64,000 bases of DNA. Source: Paraburkholderia tropica. GTDB lineage: Bacteria > Pseudomonadota > Gammaproteobacteria > Burkholderiales > Burkholderiaceae. The translations under genes and the position numbers were made by a program. A model generated the notes under the pieces. It was given only the letters and a program-made list of their open reading frames with translations, did no database searches and was not told where the DNA came from. Shown piece by piece: positions 1 through 9,540 of this stretch; the first letter of the stretch is position 1; every line of letters begins with the position of its first letter. Location of the stretch: assembly GCF_900109265.1 (NCBI RefSeq), contig NZ_FNZM01000003.1, positions 1 to 64,000 on the forward strand, given 5' to 3'.

Positions 1-375
1 ATTCGAATCGTCGTCGATGGCTTGTTTGCCGAGAATTACCAGCGAAGGCTGCTCTTTATCGACGAGCGCTTTCAAAAGCTTCGCAACAGCCAACGGTTGC
101 AATTCCTCATTCGATTCGATCAGCACCGCGCGATCCGCGCCAATCGCCAGTGCCGTGCGCAGCGTTTCCTGCGCCTGCGAAACGCCCGCCGAAACCGCAA
201 TCACTTCCGTCGCGATGCCCGCTTCTTTCAAGCGCACCGCTTCCTCGACCGCGATTTCATCGAACGGATTCATCGACATCTTGACGTTCGCGACATCCAC
301 GCCCGTGCCGTCCGACTTCACACGAACCTTCACGTTGTAATCGACCACGCGTTTGACCGGCACCACGATTTTCAC
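1..375 (-). CDS. etfB: Electron transfer flavoprotein beta subunit, N-terminal half (cut by window edge)
   Basis: EtfB pairs with EtfA to bind FAD and AMP and carries electrons from acyl-CoA dehydrogenases to ETF:quinone oxidoreductase in the cytoplasm. The visible 125 codons start [19 protein letters not shown] and continue with [18 protein letters not shown], which is the classic EtfB N-terminus. The family is about 249 residues long, so roughly half lies left of position 1. The start is a GTG at 375 preceded by GGAGGAG, a strong ribosome site. It lies 131 bp downstream of the acyl-CoA ligase on the same strand, so it is either the end of that operon or has its own promoter. etfA would be expected next, outside the window. 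Confidence 0.95.
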   Translation of the reverse strand, partial: MKIVVPVKRVVDYNVKVRVKSDGTGVDVANVKMSMNPFDEIAVEEAVRLKEAGIATEVIAVSAGVSQAQETLRTALAIGADRAVLIESNEELQPLAVAKLLKALVDKEQPSLVILGKQAIDDDSN

Positions 376-506
376 TTTCGATCTCCTCCATTGCATCATT
401 CGAATTGCACGATTGACGCATTACACGTGGGATCAGCGAAATCGGCCACTATCGATTAACTCTACCGGTCATAGCCCAGACCTATTGGCGAGGTCTCAAC
501 GCGGTT

Positions 507-2210
507 TCAACCCCGCAATTCGCGGCGCAGAATCTTGCCCGTCACGGTCTTCGGCAACTCGTCGATGATCGTCACGATGCGCGGATATTTATACGCCGCC
601 ATGCGTTCCTTGCAGTATGCGGCCAGCTCGTCGGGCGTCACATTCGCGCCCGGCTTGAGACTCACCACGGCCTTCACGGTCTCGCCGCGATAACTGTCCG
701 GCACGCCCACCACGGCCGCCTCGCGCACGGCCGGATGCGTGTACAGCACGTCCTCCACTTCGCGCGGCCAGACCTTGTAACCGCCCGCGTTGATCATGTC
801 CTTCTTGCGATCCACGAGATAGAACCAGCCCTGCGCATCCATGAAGCCCACGTCGCCGGTGCGGAAGTAACCGTCGACGATCGCCTTCGCGCTTTCCTGC
901 GGCTTGTTCCAGTAGCCGGGCACGATCATCGGCCCGCGCGAAATGATCTCGCCCACTTCGCCCGCCGGCAGCGGCTGACCCGCATCGTCGCCGATATACG
1001 ACTCCACGTTGAACGCCGGCACGCCGATGGCCAGCGTGCCCGACGCGGCATCGACGGGCGCTTCGCTGCCGACCGGCACGACGTGCGTGGGGGAATTCGT
1101 TTCGGTCAGACCGTAGCCGTTGTGGATGTAGTGGCCGAAGCGCGAACGGAACGCTTCGATCACGCTCGGCGGAATCGGCGCGCCGCCCGAATAGATGCGG
1201 CGCAGCGAGGCGAAGTGTTCGCGCGTTGCGCGCGGATGATTCATCAGCGCGATAAACACCGTAATCGCGCCGATGGTGAACTCCGGCTTGTGTTCGGCGA
1301 TGGCGTCGAGCAGCACACCCGGTTCGAAGCGGAACGCCAGCACGAGCGGCGCGGCGCAGATGAAGGCCGCGCCCACATGGCCGACCAGCCCGGTGATATG
1401 AAAGAGCGGCGCGACGCCGAGCAGCGGCGCGCCTTCGCGCAAGCCCACCCAGTCGCGATAGACCTGCGCGTTGAAGGCCACGTTGCCGTGCGTGTTCATC
1501 GCGCCCTTCGGCACGCCCGTGGTGCCCGAGGTGTAGACGAGCATGGCGACGTCGTCGCTGTGGAGGTCGATCGCGGGCGGCGTCTGGCCGCGATACGCGT
1601 CGATGACGGTGCGGAAGTCTTCGGCGTCGTCGCGCGGTTGAGTTTCGCGCGCGCGGTCCATGCCCGCGAACAGGCGCTCGTCGTGGCGTTGCTGATAATC
1701 GAGCGCCGAAGTCGTCATCACCTGCGGGTGCACGCGCGCACTCGCCGCGATCTCGCCGTTCGCCACGCGCGCGTCTTCTTCGGCCAGCAGCGGACGCACC
1801 ACCTCGTCGTGCAGCGCGCCATGACACACGAGCAGACGCGCGCCCGAATCCGCGAGCAGCACGCGCAATTCGCGCGCACGATTCATCGGATTGACCGGCA
1901 CCGCAATCGCGCCGAGTTTCCACGCGGCCACCAGCGCGATCACGAATTGCGGCACGTTCTGCAGATAGATCGCCACGCGCTCGCCGCGCGCGATGCCGCG
2001 TTCGCGCCACGCGCAGGCGAGCGCATCCGATTGCGCATCGAGTTCGGCGTAGGTGAGCGCGCCGTCGAAATACAGCAGCGCGGACCGCTCGGGCGCGCGC
2101 GCCACAGCCGCGCGAAAGAGACTCAGGGCATCGCCGTATTGCGGGTCGATGGTGGCCGCGTGACCCGCCGCGTAATGCGCGAGCCACGGTTTGCTTTCAT
2201 AGGGCGTCAT
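507..2210 (-). CDS. Acyl-CoA synthetase (AMP-binding, class I adenylate-forming)
   Basis: 567-residue ATP-dependent ligase that adenylates a carboxylic acid and transfers it to CoA. The A3-type loop reads YTSGTTGVPKGAMNTHGN. The A5 motif is YGLTETNSP, the hinge region is GYFRTGDVG...DRKKDMINAGGYKVWPREVE, and the C-terminal catalytic lysine motif is PKTVTGKILRREL. A start 69 bp further upstream is open, but the ATG at 2210 has a GGAG box about 7 nt away and gives a normal family N-terminus. It follows the cyclase gene on the same strand with a 149 bp gap and precedes etfB. Substrate is not predictable from sequence; medium/long-chain or branched acid is likely from the neighbours. Confidence 0.9.
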   Translation of the reverse strand: MTPYESKPWLAHYAAGHAATIDPQYGDALSLFRAAVARAPERSALLYFDGALTYAELDAQSDALACAWRERGIARGERVAIYLQNVPQFVIALVAAWKLGAIAVPVNPMNRARELRVLLADSGARLLVCHGALHDEVVRPLLAEEDARVANGEIAASARVHPQVMTTSALDYQQRHDERLFAGMDRARETQPRDDAEDFRTVIDAYRGQTPPAIDLHSDDVAMLVYTSGTTGVPKGAMNTHGNVAFNAQVYRDWVGLREGAPLLGVAPLFHITGLVGHVGAAFICAAPLVLAFRFEPGVLLDAIAEHKPEFTIGAITVFIALMNHPRATREHFASLRRIYSGGAPIPPSVIEAFRSRFGHYIHNGYGLTETNSPTHVVPVGSEAPVDAASGTLAIGVPAFNVESYIGDDAGQPLPAGEVGEIISRGPMIVPGYWNKPQESAKAIVDGYFRTGDVGFMDAQGWFYLVDRKKDMINAGGYKVWPREVEDVLYTHPAVREAAVVGVPDSYRGETVKAVVSLKPGANVTPDELAAYCKERMAAYKYPRIVTIIDELPKTVTGKILRRELRG

Positions 2211-2359
2211 GAGCGCTCCAGCAATTCCAGCAAAAAAACGGCCGCCGCGGGGCGATTTTTCAACGCGACACGACGGCATCGCGGCGCCGCGCAGGCGGAC
2301 CGGTTCTCAATCAATCGACGAAAGATGCCGCAGCGGAAGCGATGCAGGCGATGCTACGC

Positions 2360-3322
2360 CTACTTCACCACCACCGGATTCACCGGCGCGCCGCTGCCGT
2401 TCACCACTTTCAGCGGCGCGGCGGTGTAGAGGAAATTCCACTGGCCGTCTTCCGCGCAATCGGCGGCGAGCGGATCGAGTTGCGCGATTTCGGTGAGCGT
2501 CACGCCCAGATTGCGCATCAGCGCGTTATGCAGCGGCAGTGCCACGCCCGAAACGGGATCGACGGTGACTTCGTTTGCAATCGTGTCGGTGACGAGATTC
2601 GGGATCTCCATGCGATGGAACCACTCGACGAGTTCACGGCTGTACGTGAGCCCCGGCTCGACGAAGTTCTGATAGAACTCGGCCTGATCGCGCTCGTAGA
2701 ACGAACCGATCCAGCCCGTGCGGATCACCAGAATGTCGCGCTTTTCGATCTGCACGCCCTGCGCCTTCGCAGCCGCGAGCAGGTCTTCGTGCGTGAAGGT
2801 TTCGCCCGGATCGAGCACGGCCTTGCCGCGATGGCGCGCCATGTCGATCAGCACGCCGCGCCCCACCACGCCGCGCTCGGCGATCGGCAGCACGCTCGCT
2901 TTTTCCAGCCCGCCGATGGTCGACTTCGCGTCGTAGCCGTTCCAGAGCTGATCGTCGTACCAGACGTGGCCGAGCGCGTCGTACTGCGTCGAGCCTTGCA
3001 GATACATGATCATCATGTCGTCGGCGTATTCGGCGAGCCCCGGAAACAGCGGGCCTTTCCCGCACAGGTAATGGCCCTTGTCCATCACGTTCATGCGGCG
3101 CGCCTGCGAACGCCCCGGCCAGACCGGATCGCCCTTCGGATGCCCCATCTGGATCTGCAGCGTGAAGGTCTTGCCCGATCGCACCGACGCCACGCCACGC
3201 AACACCTCGGCCTGCGTCAGATAGTTGAGCGAGCCCACTTCGTCGTCGCTGCCCCACTTGCCCCAATTCTTCGGCGAATCCTGCAGCAGTTCGGCCACTT
3301 CCGGAACGTTCTTCGACTCCAT
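2360..3322 (-). CDS. Cyclase-family metal-dependent hydrolase (kynurenine formamidase-like fold)
   Basis: 320-residue protein of the cyclase family (PF04199), which includes kynurenine formamidase and related metal-dependent amide or lactone hydrolases. The family position for the HxGTHxD metal motif reads GSTQYDALGHVWYD here, as in the longer subfamily in which Q/Y replace the first residues and D and H remain. It has no signal peptide and is probably cytosolic. The ATG at 3322 has AGGAG about 8 nt upstream. It heads a leftward group with the acyl-CoA ligase and lies back-to-back with the carboxylase operon at 3607, suggesting that both arms serve one pathway. The exact reaction is unknown; hydrolytic ring opening is an inference. 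Confidence 0.8.
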   Translation of the reverse strand: MESKNVPEVAELLQDSPKNWGKWGSDDEVGSLNYLTQAEVLRGVASVRSGKTFTLQIQMGHPKGDPVWPGRSQARRMNVMDKGHYLCGKGPLFPGLAEYADDMMIMYLQGSTQYDALGHVWYDDQLWNGYDAKSTIGGLEKASVLPIAERGVVGRGVLIDMARHRGKAVLDPGETFTHEDLLAAAKAQGVQIEKRDILVIRTGWIGSFYERDQAEFYQNFVEPGLTYSRELVEWFHRMEIPNLVTDTIANEVTVDPVSGVALPLHNALMRNLGVTLTEIAQLDPLAADCAEDGQWNFLYTAAPLKVVNGSGAPVNPVVVK

Positions 3323-3606
3323 GCGCTGTCTCCTTTCCTCTCACACGTTGATGGGTGATGCAGATGGAACGACGCGAACGCGGTGCGCGTTCGGGGTATC
3401 GAAATAAATCGCACGACCGTGCGGCAAAGTCAACCGGGAAAAACAGCAGGCGCAGAAAAGTGCGTTCGTGCACATCATGGACGGTCGGCGACCTCTCTCT
3501 CCCGCGCGGCGCGCTGAATCACCGATTCAGGGTTGTGTCGTTTCCGCGCCGCGATTCAATGCGCATTGCAAACCGGCGCACCTGGGTGCGTTCCGCGAGG
3601 CTTTCC
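3323..3606. promoter_or_regulatory. Divergent intergenic region between cyclase and carboxylase operons
   Basis: 284 bp between two back-to-back transcription units. Promoters for both directions must lie here or nearby. I see no convincing gene, perfect operator or terminator. The open frame that extends the rightward ligase into this region is low-complexity Arg/Ser-rich sequence and does not look like protein. Confidence 0.4.
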
Positions 3607-5298
3607 ATGAACGAACGCGAGTATCTGGACGATCTGCATCGAAAGTGGGCGCACGCCTGGCCCGCCGATGCGCCGCGCGAGCCGCAGTATCCGCTCGGCC
3701 AGCGGCCTTTGACGGCCTATCTGCGCGAGTGGGCGCGTCGCGCGCCGCAACGTCGCGCCGTGCACTTCTATGGCCGCACGCTCAGCTACGGCGAACTCGA
3801 CCGCCTGAGCGACCGTTGCGCGGCGCTGCTTGCGTCGCTCGGCGTGCAGCGCGGCGACCGCGTCGCCGTCTTCATGCCCAACTGTCCGCAGATGCACGTG
3901 GCGTTCTACGGCATCCTCAAGCTCGGCGCCGTGCATGCGCCCGTGAGCCCGCTCTCGAAGGCGCTCGAACTTGGTTATCAGCTCAAGGACAGCGGCGCGC
4001 GCGTGGTGATCTGCGCCGATCAGCTGCTGTCCGTGGTCGATCAGGTGCGCGACGAGTGCGCGTTGCGCGAGGTGATCGCGACCGGCGTGGGCGAGATGCG
4101 CGGCGCGCAATCGGCGGTGCCGCTGCCCGATATCGTGCTCGCGCCCAAGGTGACGAGCGCTCGCGCCATCGACTTTCTGCCCGCGCTCGAAGCGGCCAAC
4201 GGCCCGGTGCCCGACGACGAACCGCAACTCGACGACATCGCCGCACTCAACTACACGGGCGGCACGACGGGCTTGCCGAAGGGCTGCATCCACACGCACG
4301 GCGACATGCTCTACACCTGCGCGAGCTTCACGCCGGTCGCGCTGCACACCGACGAGCACACCGTCTTCCTCAACTTCCTGCCCGAGTTCTGGATCGCGGG
4401 CGAAAACGCGGGCCTGCTGTTTCCGGTATTCGCGGGCGCCGCGCTCGTGCTGCTCGCGCGCTGGGACGCGCTCGCCTGGATGCGCGCCGTGCAGCACTAT
4501 CGCGTGACGCATTGCGGCATGCTCGTCGACAGCGTCGCCGACGTGCTCGATCAGCCAAACGTGCGCGACTTCGATTACGGCTCGCTGCAACGCGTGGGCG
4601 CGATCTCGTTCATCAAGAAGCTCACGCCCGATTACCGCCGCCGCTGGCGCGAACTCACGGGCTGCACGCTCTACGAATTCGCGTACGGCATGACCGAGAC
4701 GCACACCTGCGACACCTTCACGCTCGGCCTTCAGGACGACGACCGCGACCTGCGCGCGCAGCCGACCTTCGTCGGTCTGCCGGTGCCGGGCACCGAATTC
4801 AAGGTCTGCGATTTCGCGAGCGGCGCGCTGCTGCCGCCGGGCGGCGAAGGCGAACTGTGCGTGCGCTCGCCGTCGCTGTTCAAAGGCTACTGGCAGCGCG
4901 AGGCGGCCAGCGCCGACGCGCTGCGCGACGGCTGGCTGCATACCGGCGACCTCGCAACGATCACCGAAGAAGGCTTCATCCGCTATCTCGGACGGCGCAA
5001 GGAAATGCTCAAGGTGAACGGCATGAGCGTATTTCCGAGCGAACTCGAAGCGCTGCTCGGCCAGCATCCGGCGATTGCGGGCAGCGCGGTGATCGGCAAG
5101 GCGGACGCCGCGCGCGGCCAGCAGCCGGTTGCCTTCGTCGTGCTCAAACCGGGCAGCGAAGCGAGCGGCGACGAACTCGCCGCGTGGTGCCGCGCCTCGA
5201 TGGCCGTCTACAAGGTGCCGGAAATCCGCGTGATCGACGCATTGCCGATGACCGCGACCGGCAAGGTCAGAAAACAGGAACTGGACAAGCTGCTGTGA
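3607..5298 (+). CDS. Acyl-CoA synthetase (AMP-binding), second paralogue
   Basis: 563-residue adenylate-forming ligase and first gene of a rightward operon. The ATP-binding loop is NYTGGTTGLPKGCIHTHGD, the A5 motif is YEFAYGMTETHTCD, followed by GWLHTGDLATI and RRKEMLKVNGMSVFPSELE. The C-terminal lysine motif is PMTATGKVRKQEL. The ATG at 3607 is chosen because GAGG lies about 10 nt upstream and family similarity begins just after. It ends with a GTGA overlap into the acyl-CoA carboxylase, so the two are translationally coupled. That suggests the acyl-CoA it makes is the carboxylase substrate, directly or after oxidation. It differs clearly from the leftward ligase, so it is not a recent duplication. 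Confidence 0.9.
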   Translation: MNEREYLDDLHRKWAHAWPADAPREPQYPLGQRPLTAYLREWARRAPQRRAVHFYGRTLSYGELDRLSDRCAALLASLGVQRGDRVAVFMPNCPQMHVAFYGILKLGAVHAPVSPLSKALELGYQLKDSGARVVICADQLLSVVDQVRDECALREVIATGVGEMRGAQSAVPLPDIVLAPKVTSARAIDFLPALEAANGPVPDDEPQLDDIAALNYTGGTTGLPKGCIHTHGDMLYTCASFTPVALHTDEHTVFLNFLPEFWIAGENAGLLFPVFAGAALVLLARWDALAWMRAVQHYRVTHCGMLVDSVADVLDQPNVRDFDYGSLQRVGAISFIKKLTPDYRRRWRELTGCTLYEFAYGMTETHTCDTFTLGLQDDDRDLRAQPTFVGLPVPGTEFKVCDFASGALLPPGGEGELCVRSPSLFKGYWQREAASADALRDGWLHTGDLATITEEGFIRYLGRRKEMLKVNGMSVFPSELEALLGQHPAIAGSAVIGKADAARGQQPVAFVVLKPGSEASGDELAAWCRASMAVYKVPEIRVIDALPMTATGKVRKQELDKLL

Positions 5299-8200
5299 CG
5301 AACTCCGCCTCCCCTGCTCCCCACGCTGCGCTGCGCTCACTGTTGATCGCCAATCGCGGCGAGATTGCCGTGCGCATCGCGCGCGCCGCCGCCGAAGCGA
5401 ATCTGCGCAGCGTCGCGGTCTATGCCGAAGACGACGCGCAGTCGCTGCACGTGCGCCGTGCCGACCTCGCCGTGCCGCTCGCCGGACGCGGCGCCGCCGC
5501 GTATCTCGACATCGCGCAACTGGTCGAGGCCGCGCGCGCGAACGGCTGCGACGCCGTGCATCCCGGCTACGGTTTCCTGAGCGAAAGCGCCGAATTCGCG
5601 CGCGCCTGCGCGGCGGCTGGTTTGCGCTTCGTCGGGCCGTCGCCGCTCGTGCTGGACACTTTCGGCGACAAAGCCCGCGCGCGCGAACTCGCGACGCGCT
5701 GCGGCGTGCCGCTCGCGGCGGGCAGCAATCGCGCGGCCACGCTCGACGAAGCGCGCGCCCTGCTCGCCGAACACGGCGCGATCATGGTGAAGGCCCTCGC
5801 GGGCGGCGGCGGACGCGGCATGCGCGCCGTGCGCGACGCGGCCAATCTCGCCGACGCCTGGGCGCGCTGCGAATCGGAAGCGCGCGCGGCCTTCGGCAAC
5901 GGCGCGCTGTACGTCGAACGGTTGATCGAGCATGCGCGTCATGTCGAAGTGCAGATCGTCGGCGACGGCACGCACGTGAGTCATCTCTGGGAACGCGATT
6001 GCAGTGTGCAACGGCGTCATCAGAAAGTGATCGAGATCGCGCCCGCGCCGCATCTTGACGGCGCGTTGCGGCGCAAGATCATCGACGCGGCGCTCACGCT
6101 CGCGCGCGCCGTGCAGTATCGCGGCATCTGCACGTTCGAATTTCTCGTCGATACCGCGCGCGGCGACTTCGTGTTCATGGAGGCGAATCCGCGCGTGCAG
6201 GTCGAGCATTGCGTGACGGAAGCCGTCACCGGCGTCGATCTCGTCCGCACGCAGTTGCGCCTCGCCGAAGGCGCGACGCTCGCCGACCTCCGGCTGCAAG
6301 ATCCGCCGCCGGTGCGCGGCTTCGCGGTGCAGGCGCGCGTCAATCTGGAAACGATGCAGCCCGACGGCAGCGCGCGCGCGGCGGGCGGCACGCTGAGCGC
6401 CTACGAGCCGCCGAGCGGCGCGGGCCTGCGCGTGGACGGCTACGGCTATGCCGGCTACACAACGAGCCCGAGCTACGACTCGCTGCTCGCGAAAGTGATC
6501 GCGCACGCCGACGACTTCGCAGGCGCGCTGCGCCGCGCGTATCGCGGCCTGAGCGAATTCCGGCTCGAAGGCGTGGCGAACACGCTGCCGTTTCTGCAGA
6601 CGGTGTTGCAGCGCCCCGAACTGCCGGGCTACGACATCGATACGCGCTTCATCGAACGTCATATCGGCGAACTGATCGCGTCGGGCGGGCAGGCGCACCC
6701 GCAGCTGCATTTCCGCGCCGATCAGCCGGGCGGCGCGCATTCGCCATCCAACATCGATGCACAAAGCGCAGATAGCGCGCCGCCAGGCTGCGTGCCGCTC
6801 GTCGCGCCGAGCCAGGGCGTGCTGGTGAGCCTCGACGTGCAGCCCGGCGACGCTGTCGCCGTCGGCCAGCAAGTCGCCGTGCTCGAAGCGATGAAGATGG
6901 AGTTCGTCGTGCAGGCCACGCAAAGCGGCATCGTGCGCGCGCTCGCGCTCGAACCGGGCGGCAGCGTGTTCGAAGGCGCGCCGCTGCTGTTCATCGAACC
7001 CGCCGAGGTGGCCGCGGCCGGCATCGAGACCGAAGCGAGCCGCGACCTCGCGCACATTCGCGCCGACCTCGCCGAAGTGCTCGAACGCCATGCGCTCACG
7101 CGCGACGAACGCCGTCCGCACGCGGTCGCGAAGCGGCGCAAGACCGGCCAGCGCACCGCGCGCGAAAATCTCGACGATCTGCTCGACGCCGACAGCTTCG
7201 TCGAATACGGCGCGCTTGCGCTCGCGGCGCAACGCGGCCGCCGTCCGCTCGACGAGCTCATCGCGCAGAGTCCCGCCGACGGCCTGATCGCCGGCATCGG
7301 CACCGTGAACGCCGCGCGCTTCGGCGCACAGGCCGCGCGCTGCATGGCGATCGCCTATGACTACACGGTGTTCGCGGGCACGCAGGGCATGATGAGCCAC
7401 AAGAAAACCGACCGCATGCTGCAACTCGCGGAGCAATGGCGGCTGCCGCTCGTACTATTCGCGGAAGGCGGCGGCGGGCGTCCCGGCGACACCGACCATG
7501 TGGGCGTCGCGGGCCTCGACTGCCGCACCTTCGCGAGCATGGCGCGGCTCTCGGGCCAGGTGCCGCTCGTCGGCGTGGTGTCGGGACGCTGCTTCGCGGG
7601 CAATGCGGCGCTGCTCGGCTGCTGCGATGTGATCATCGCCACGCGCAACGCGAGCATCGGCATGGCCGGTCCGGCGATGATCGAAGGCGGCGGCCTCGGC
7701 AAGTTTTCGCCCGAGGAAGTGGGCCCGACCAGCGTGCAGTCGCCCAACGGCGTGATCGATATTCTGGTCGACGACGAAGCAGCCGCCGTGCGCGTCGCGA
7801 AGCAGTATCTCTCGTATTTTCAGGGGCCGTTTGCGTCATTCGCACAGGAAGGCGATGGCGATTGCGCCGATCAGCGGCTGCTGCGCGAGGCGATTCCGGA
7901 GAACCGGCTGCGCGTCTACGACATCCGCCGCGTGATCGACACGCTCGCCGACACCGGCTCCGCGCTCGAACTGCGTCGCGACTTTGCGCCGGGCCTCATC
8001 ACCGCGTTCGTGCGCATCGAAGGCAAGCCGTTCGGATTGCTCGCCAACAATCCGATGCATCTGGGCGGCGCGATCGACGCGCAGGCGGGCGACAAGGCCG
8101 CGCGCTTCATGCAGTTGTGCGACACCTTCGGCATCCCGCTGGTCTCGCTGTGCGACACGCCCGGTTTCATGGTCGGCCCCGATTCGGAAAAGCAGGCCAC

Positions 8201-8645
8201 GGTGCGCCACGTATCGCGCATGTTCGTCGCGGGCGCGAGCCTGCGTGTGCCGTTTTTCACCGTCGTGCTGCGCAAGGGCTACGGGCTGGGCGCGCAGGCG
8301 ATGGCGGCGGGCAGCTTCCACGCGCCGCTGTTCACCATCGCGTGGCCGAGCGGCGAGTTCGGCGCGATGGGGCTCGAAGGCGCGGTGCGGCTCGGCTACG
8401 CCAAGGAACTCGCGGCCATCGACGATCCCGCCGAACGGCAAGCGCTGTTCGAACGCATGGTCGCCGACGCGTATCGCAACGGCAAGGCCATCAACATGGC
8501 GAGTTTCCTCGAAATCGACGGCGTGATCGATCCCGCCGACACGCGCCGCTGGCTCATGCGCGGACTCAACGCGAGCCCGCCGCCCGCGAACGGTTCGACG
8601 GCGGCGGCGCACGACGCGAAGCGGCGTTTCGTCGATACGTGGTGA
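5295..8645 (+). CDS. Single-chain biotin-dependent acyl-CoA carboxylase (BC-BCCP-CT fusion)
   Basis: 1116-residue fusion that carries out both half-reactions of an acyl-CoA carboxylase. Residues about 15-460 are biotin carboxylase: LLIANRGEIAVRIAR start, ATP-grasp loop KALAGGGGRGMR, and EANPRVQVEH. A biotinyl domain follows with EAMKM, placing the biotinylated lysine at residue 534. The remaining ~550 residues are carboxyltransferase, with AEGGGGRPGD, GRCFAGNAAL, GPAMIEGGGLGKF and, late, GFMVGPDSEKQ and GYGLGAQAM for the second crotonase-fold half. The GTG start at 5295 overlaps the upstream ligase stop. Most acetyl-, propionyl- and methylcrotonyl-CoA carboxylases split these domains over two or more chains. 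A comparable single-chain long-chain acyl-CoA carboxylase is known from mycobacteria. Substrate here is unknown. Confidence 0.93.
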   Translation: MTNSASPAPHAALRSLLIANRGEIAVRIARAAAEANLRSVAVYAEDDAQSLHVRRADLAVPLAGRGAAAYLDIAQLVEAARANGCDAVHPGYGFLSESAEFARACAAAGLRFVGPSPLVLDTFGDKARARELATRCGVPLAAGSNRAATLDEARALLAEHGAIMVKALAGGGGRGMRAVRDAANLADAWARCESEARAAFGNGALYVERLIEHARHVEVQIVGDGTHVSHLWERDCSVQRRHQKVIEIAPAPHLDGALRRKIIDAALTLARAVQYRGICTFEFLVDTARGDFVFMEANPRVQVEHCVTEAVTGVDLVRTQLRLAEGATLADLRLQDPPPVRGFAVQARVNLETMQPDGSARAAGGTLSAYEPPSGAGLRVDGYGYAGYTTSPSYDSLLAKVIAHADDFAGALRRAYRGLSEFRLEGVANTLPFLQTVLQRPELPGYDIDTRFIERHIGELIASGGQAHPQLHFRADQPGGAHSPSNIDAQSADSAPPGCVPLVAPSQGVLVSLDVQPGDAVAVGQQVAVLEAMKMEFVVQATQSGIVRALALEPGGSVFEGAPLLFIEPAEVAAAGIETEASRDLAHIRADLAEVLERHALTRDERRPHAVAKRRKTGQRTARENLDDLLDADSFVEYGALALAAQRGRRPLDELIAQSPADGLIAGIGTVNAARFGAQAARCMAIAYDYTVFAGTQGMMSHKKTDRMLQLAEQWRLPLVLFAEGGGGRPGDTDHVGVAGLDCRTFASMARLSGQVPLVGVVSGRCFAGNAALLGCCDVIIATRNASIGMAGPAMIEGGGLGKFSPEEVGPTSVQSPNGVIDILVDDEAAAVRVAKQYLSYFQGPFASFAQEGDGDCADQRLLREAIPENRLRVYDIRRVIDTLADTGSALELRRDFAPGLITAFVRIEGKPFGLLANNPMHLGGAIDAQAGDKAARFMQLCDTFGIPLVSLCDTPGFMVGPDSEKQATVRHVSRMFVAGASLRVPFFTVVLRKGYGLGAQAMAAGSFHAPLFTIAWPSGEFGAMGLEGAVRLGYAKELAAIDDPAERQALFERMVADAYRNGKAINMASFLEIDGVIDPADTRRWLMRGLNASPPPANGSTAAAHDAKRRFVDTW

Positions 8646-8676
8646 CGCGCGAATCTTCACTCAAGGAGCAAGGGCA

Positions 8677-9540
8677 ATGAATCCAGGCAGTAAAGTAGAC
8701 GCAGCAGGCGCAGAGAGCGGCGAAGGACTCGTGCAGATCGCCATCGCGGACGGCGTCGCCGACGTGCGGCTCAATCGCGCGGAAAAGATGAACGCGCTGA
8801 ACCCCGGCCTGTTCGCGGCGCTCATCGCCGCGGGCGAGCGGCTCGCGAGCGAAGCCGATCTGCGCGCCGTCGTGCTCTCGGGCAACGGCAAGGCGTTTTG
8901 CGCGGGCCTCGACATGCAAAGCATGGCCGCGCTCGCGCAGACCACGCGCACGACGCCCATCGCCGTGCGCACGCGCGGGCTGAGCAACGACTTCCAGTAC
9001 ATCTGCACGCTCTGGCGCGAGCTGCCGGTGCCGGTGATCGCGGCCGTGCATGGCGTGGCGTTCGGCGGCGGGCTGCAACTCGCGCTGGGCGCGGACATGC
9101 GCTACGTGACGCCCGACGCGCGGCTCTCCGTGATGGAAATGAAGTGGGGCCTCGTGCCCGATATGGGCGGCATGGTGCTCACGCGCGACCTCGTGCGCGA
9201 CGACCGTCTGCGCGAGCTGATCTATACGGCGCGTGTGGTGGCAGGACCGGAGGCCGTCGAGATCGGTCTCGCCACGCGCGTGAGCGACGATCCGCTTGCG
9301 CTCGCTTTGCAAACGGCGCGCGAGATCGCGCAGAAAAGCCCCGACGCGATCCGCGCCGCGAAGCGTCTGTTGCACGTGGCCTCGCGCGGCGACGCGGCGG
9401 CCACGCTGATCGCCGAATCGGTCGAGCAGGATGCGCTGATCGGCGGCGCGAATCAGCGTGAAGCCGTGCTCGCGAACGTCGAGCAACGCGCGCCGCGCTT
9501 CGTCGCGGCCACGCCGCATCGCGTGGAGGAACCGTCATGA
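8677..9540 (+). CDS. Enoyl-CoA hydratase/isomerase family protein
   Basis: 287-residue crotonase-fold protein. The first oxyanion-hole segment is GNGKAFCAGLDMQ and the second is GVAFGGGLQLALGADMRY. A catalytic-region glutamate sits in SVMEMKWGLVPDMGG. It could hydrate, isomerise or hydrolyse an acyl-CoA. The ATG at 8677 follows AAGGAGCAAGGGCA, a clear ribosome site, 31 bp after the carboxylase stop, and its own stop overlaps the next gene by four bases (ATGA). It therefore belongs to the ligase-carboxylase operon. In leucine and citronellol degradation a hydratase acts straight after the carboxylase, and the same role is plausible here by analogy. Confidence 0.88.
   Translation: MNPGSKVDAAGAESGEGLVQIAIADGVADVRLNRAEKMNALNPGLFAALIAAGERLASEADLRAVVLSGNGKAFCAGLDMQSMAALAQTTRTTPIAVRTRGLSNDFQYICTLWRELPVPVIAAVHGVAFGGGLQLALGADMRYVTPDARLSVMEMKWGLVPDMGGMVLTRDLVRDDRLRELIYTARVVAGPEAVEIGLATRVSDDPLALALQTAREIAQKSPDAIRAAKRLLHVASRGDAAATLIAESVEQDALIGGANQREAVLANVEQRAPRFVAATPHRVEEPS

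Noticed and set aside
5337..7436. 699-codon antisense frame inside the carboxylase gene
   Set aside because: Arg/Ala/His-rich composition typical of the antisense of GC-rich coding DNA; the plus strand has intact carboxylase domains.
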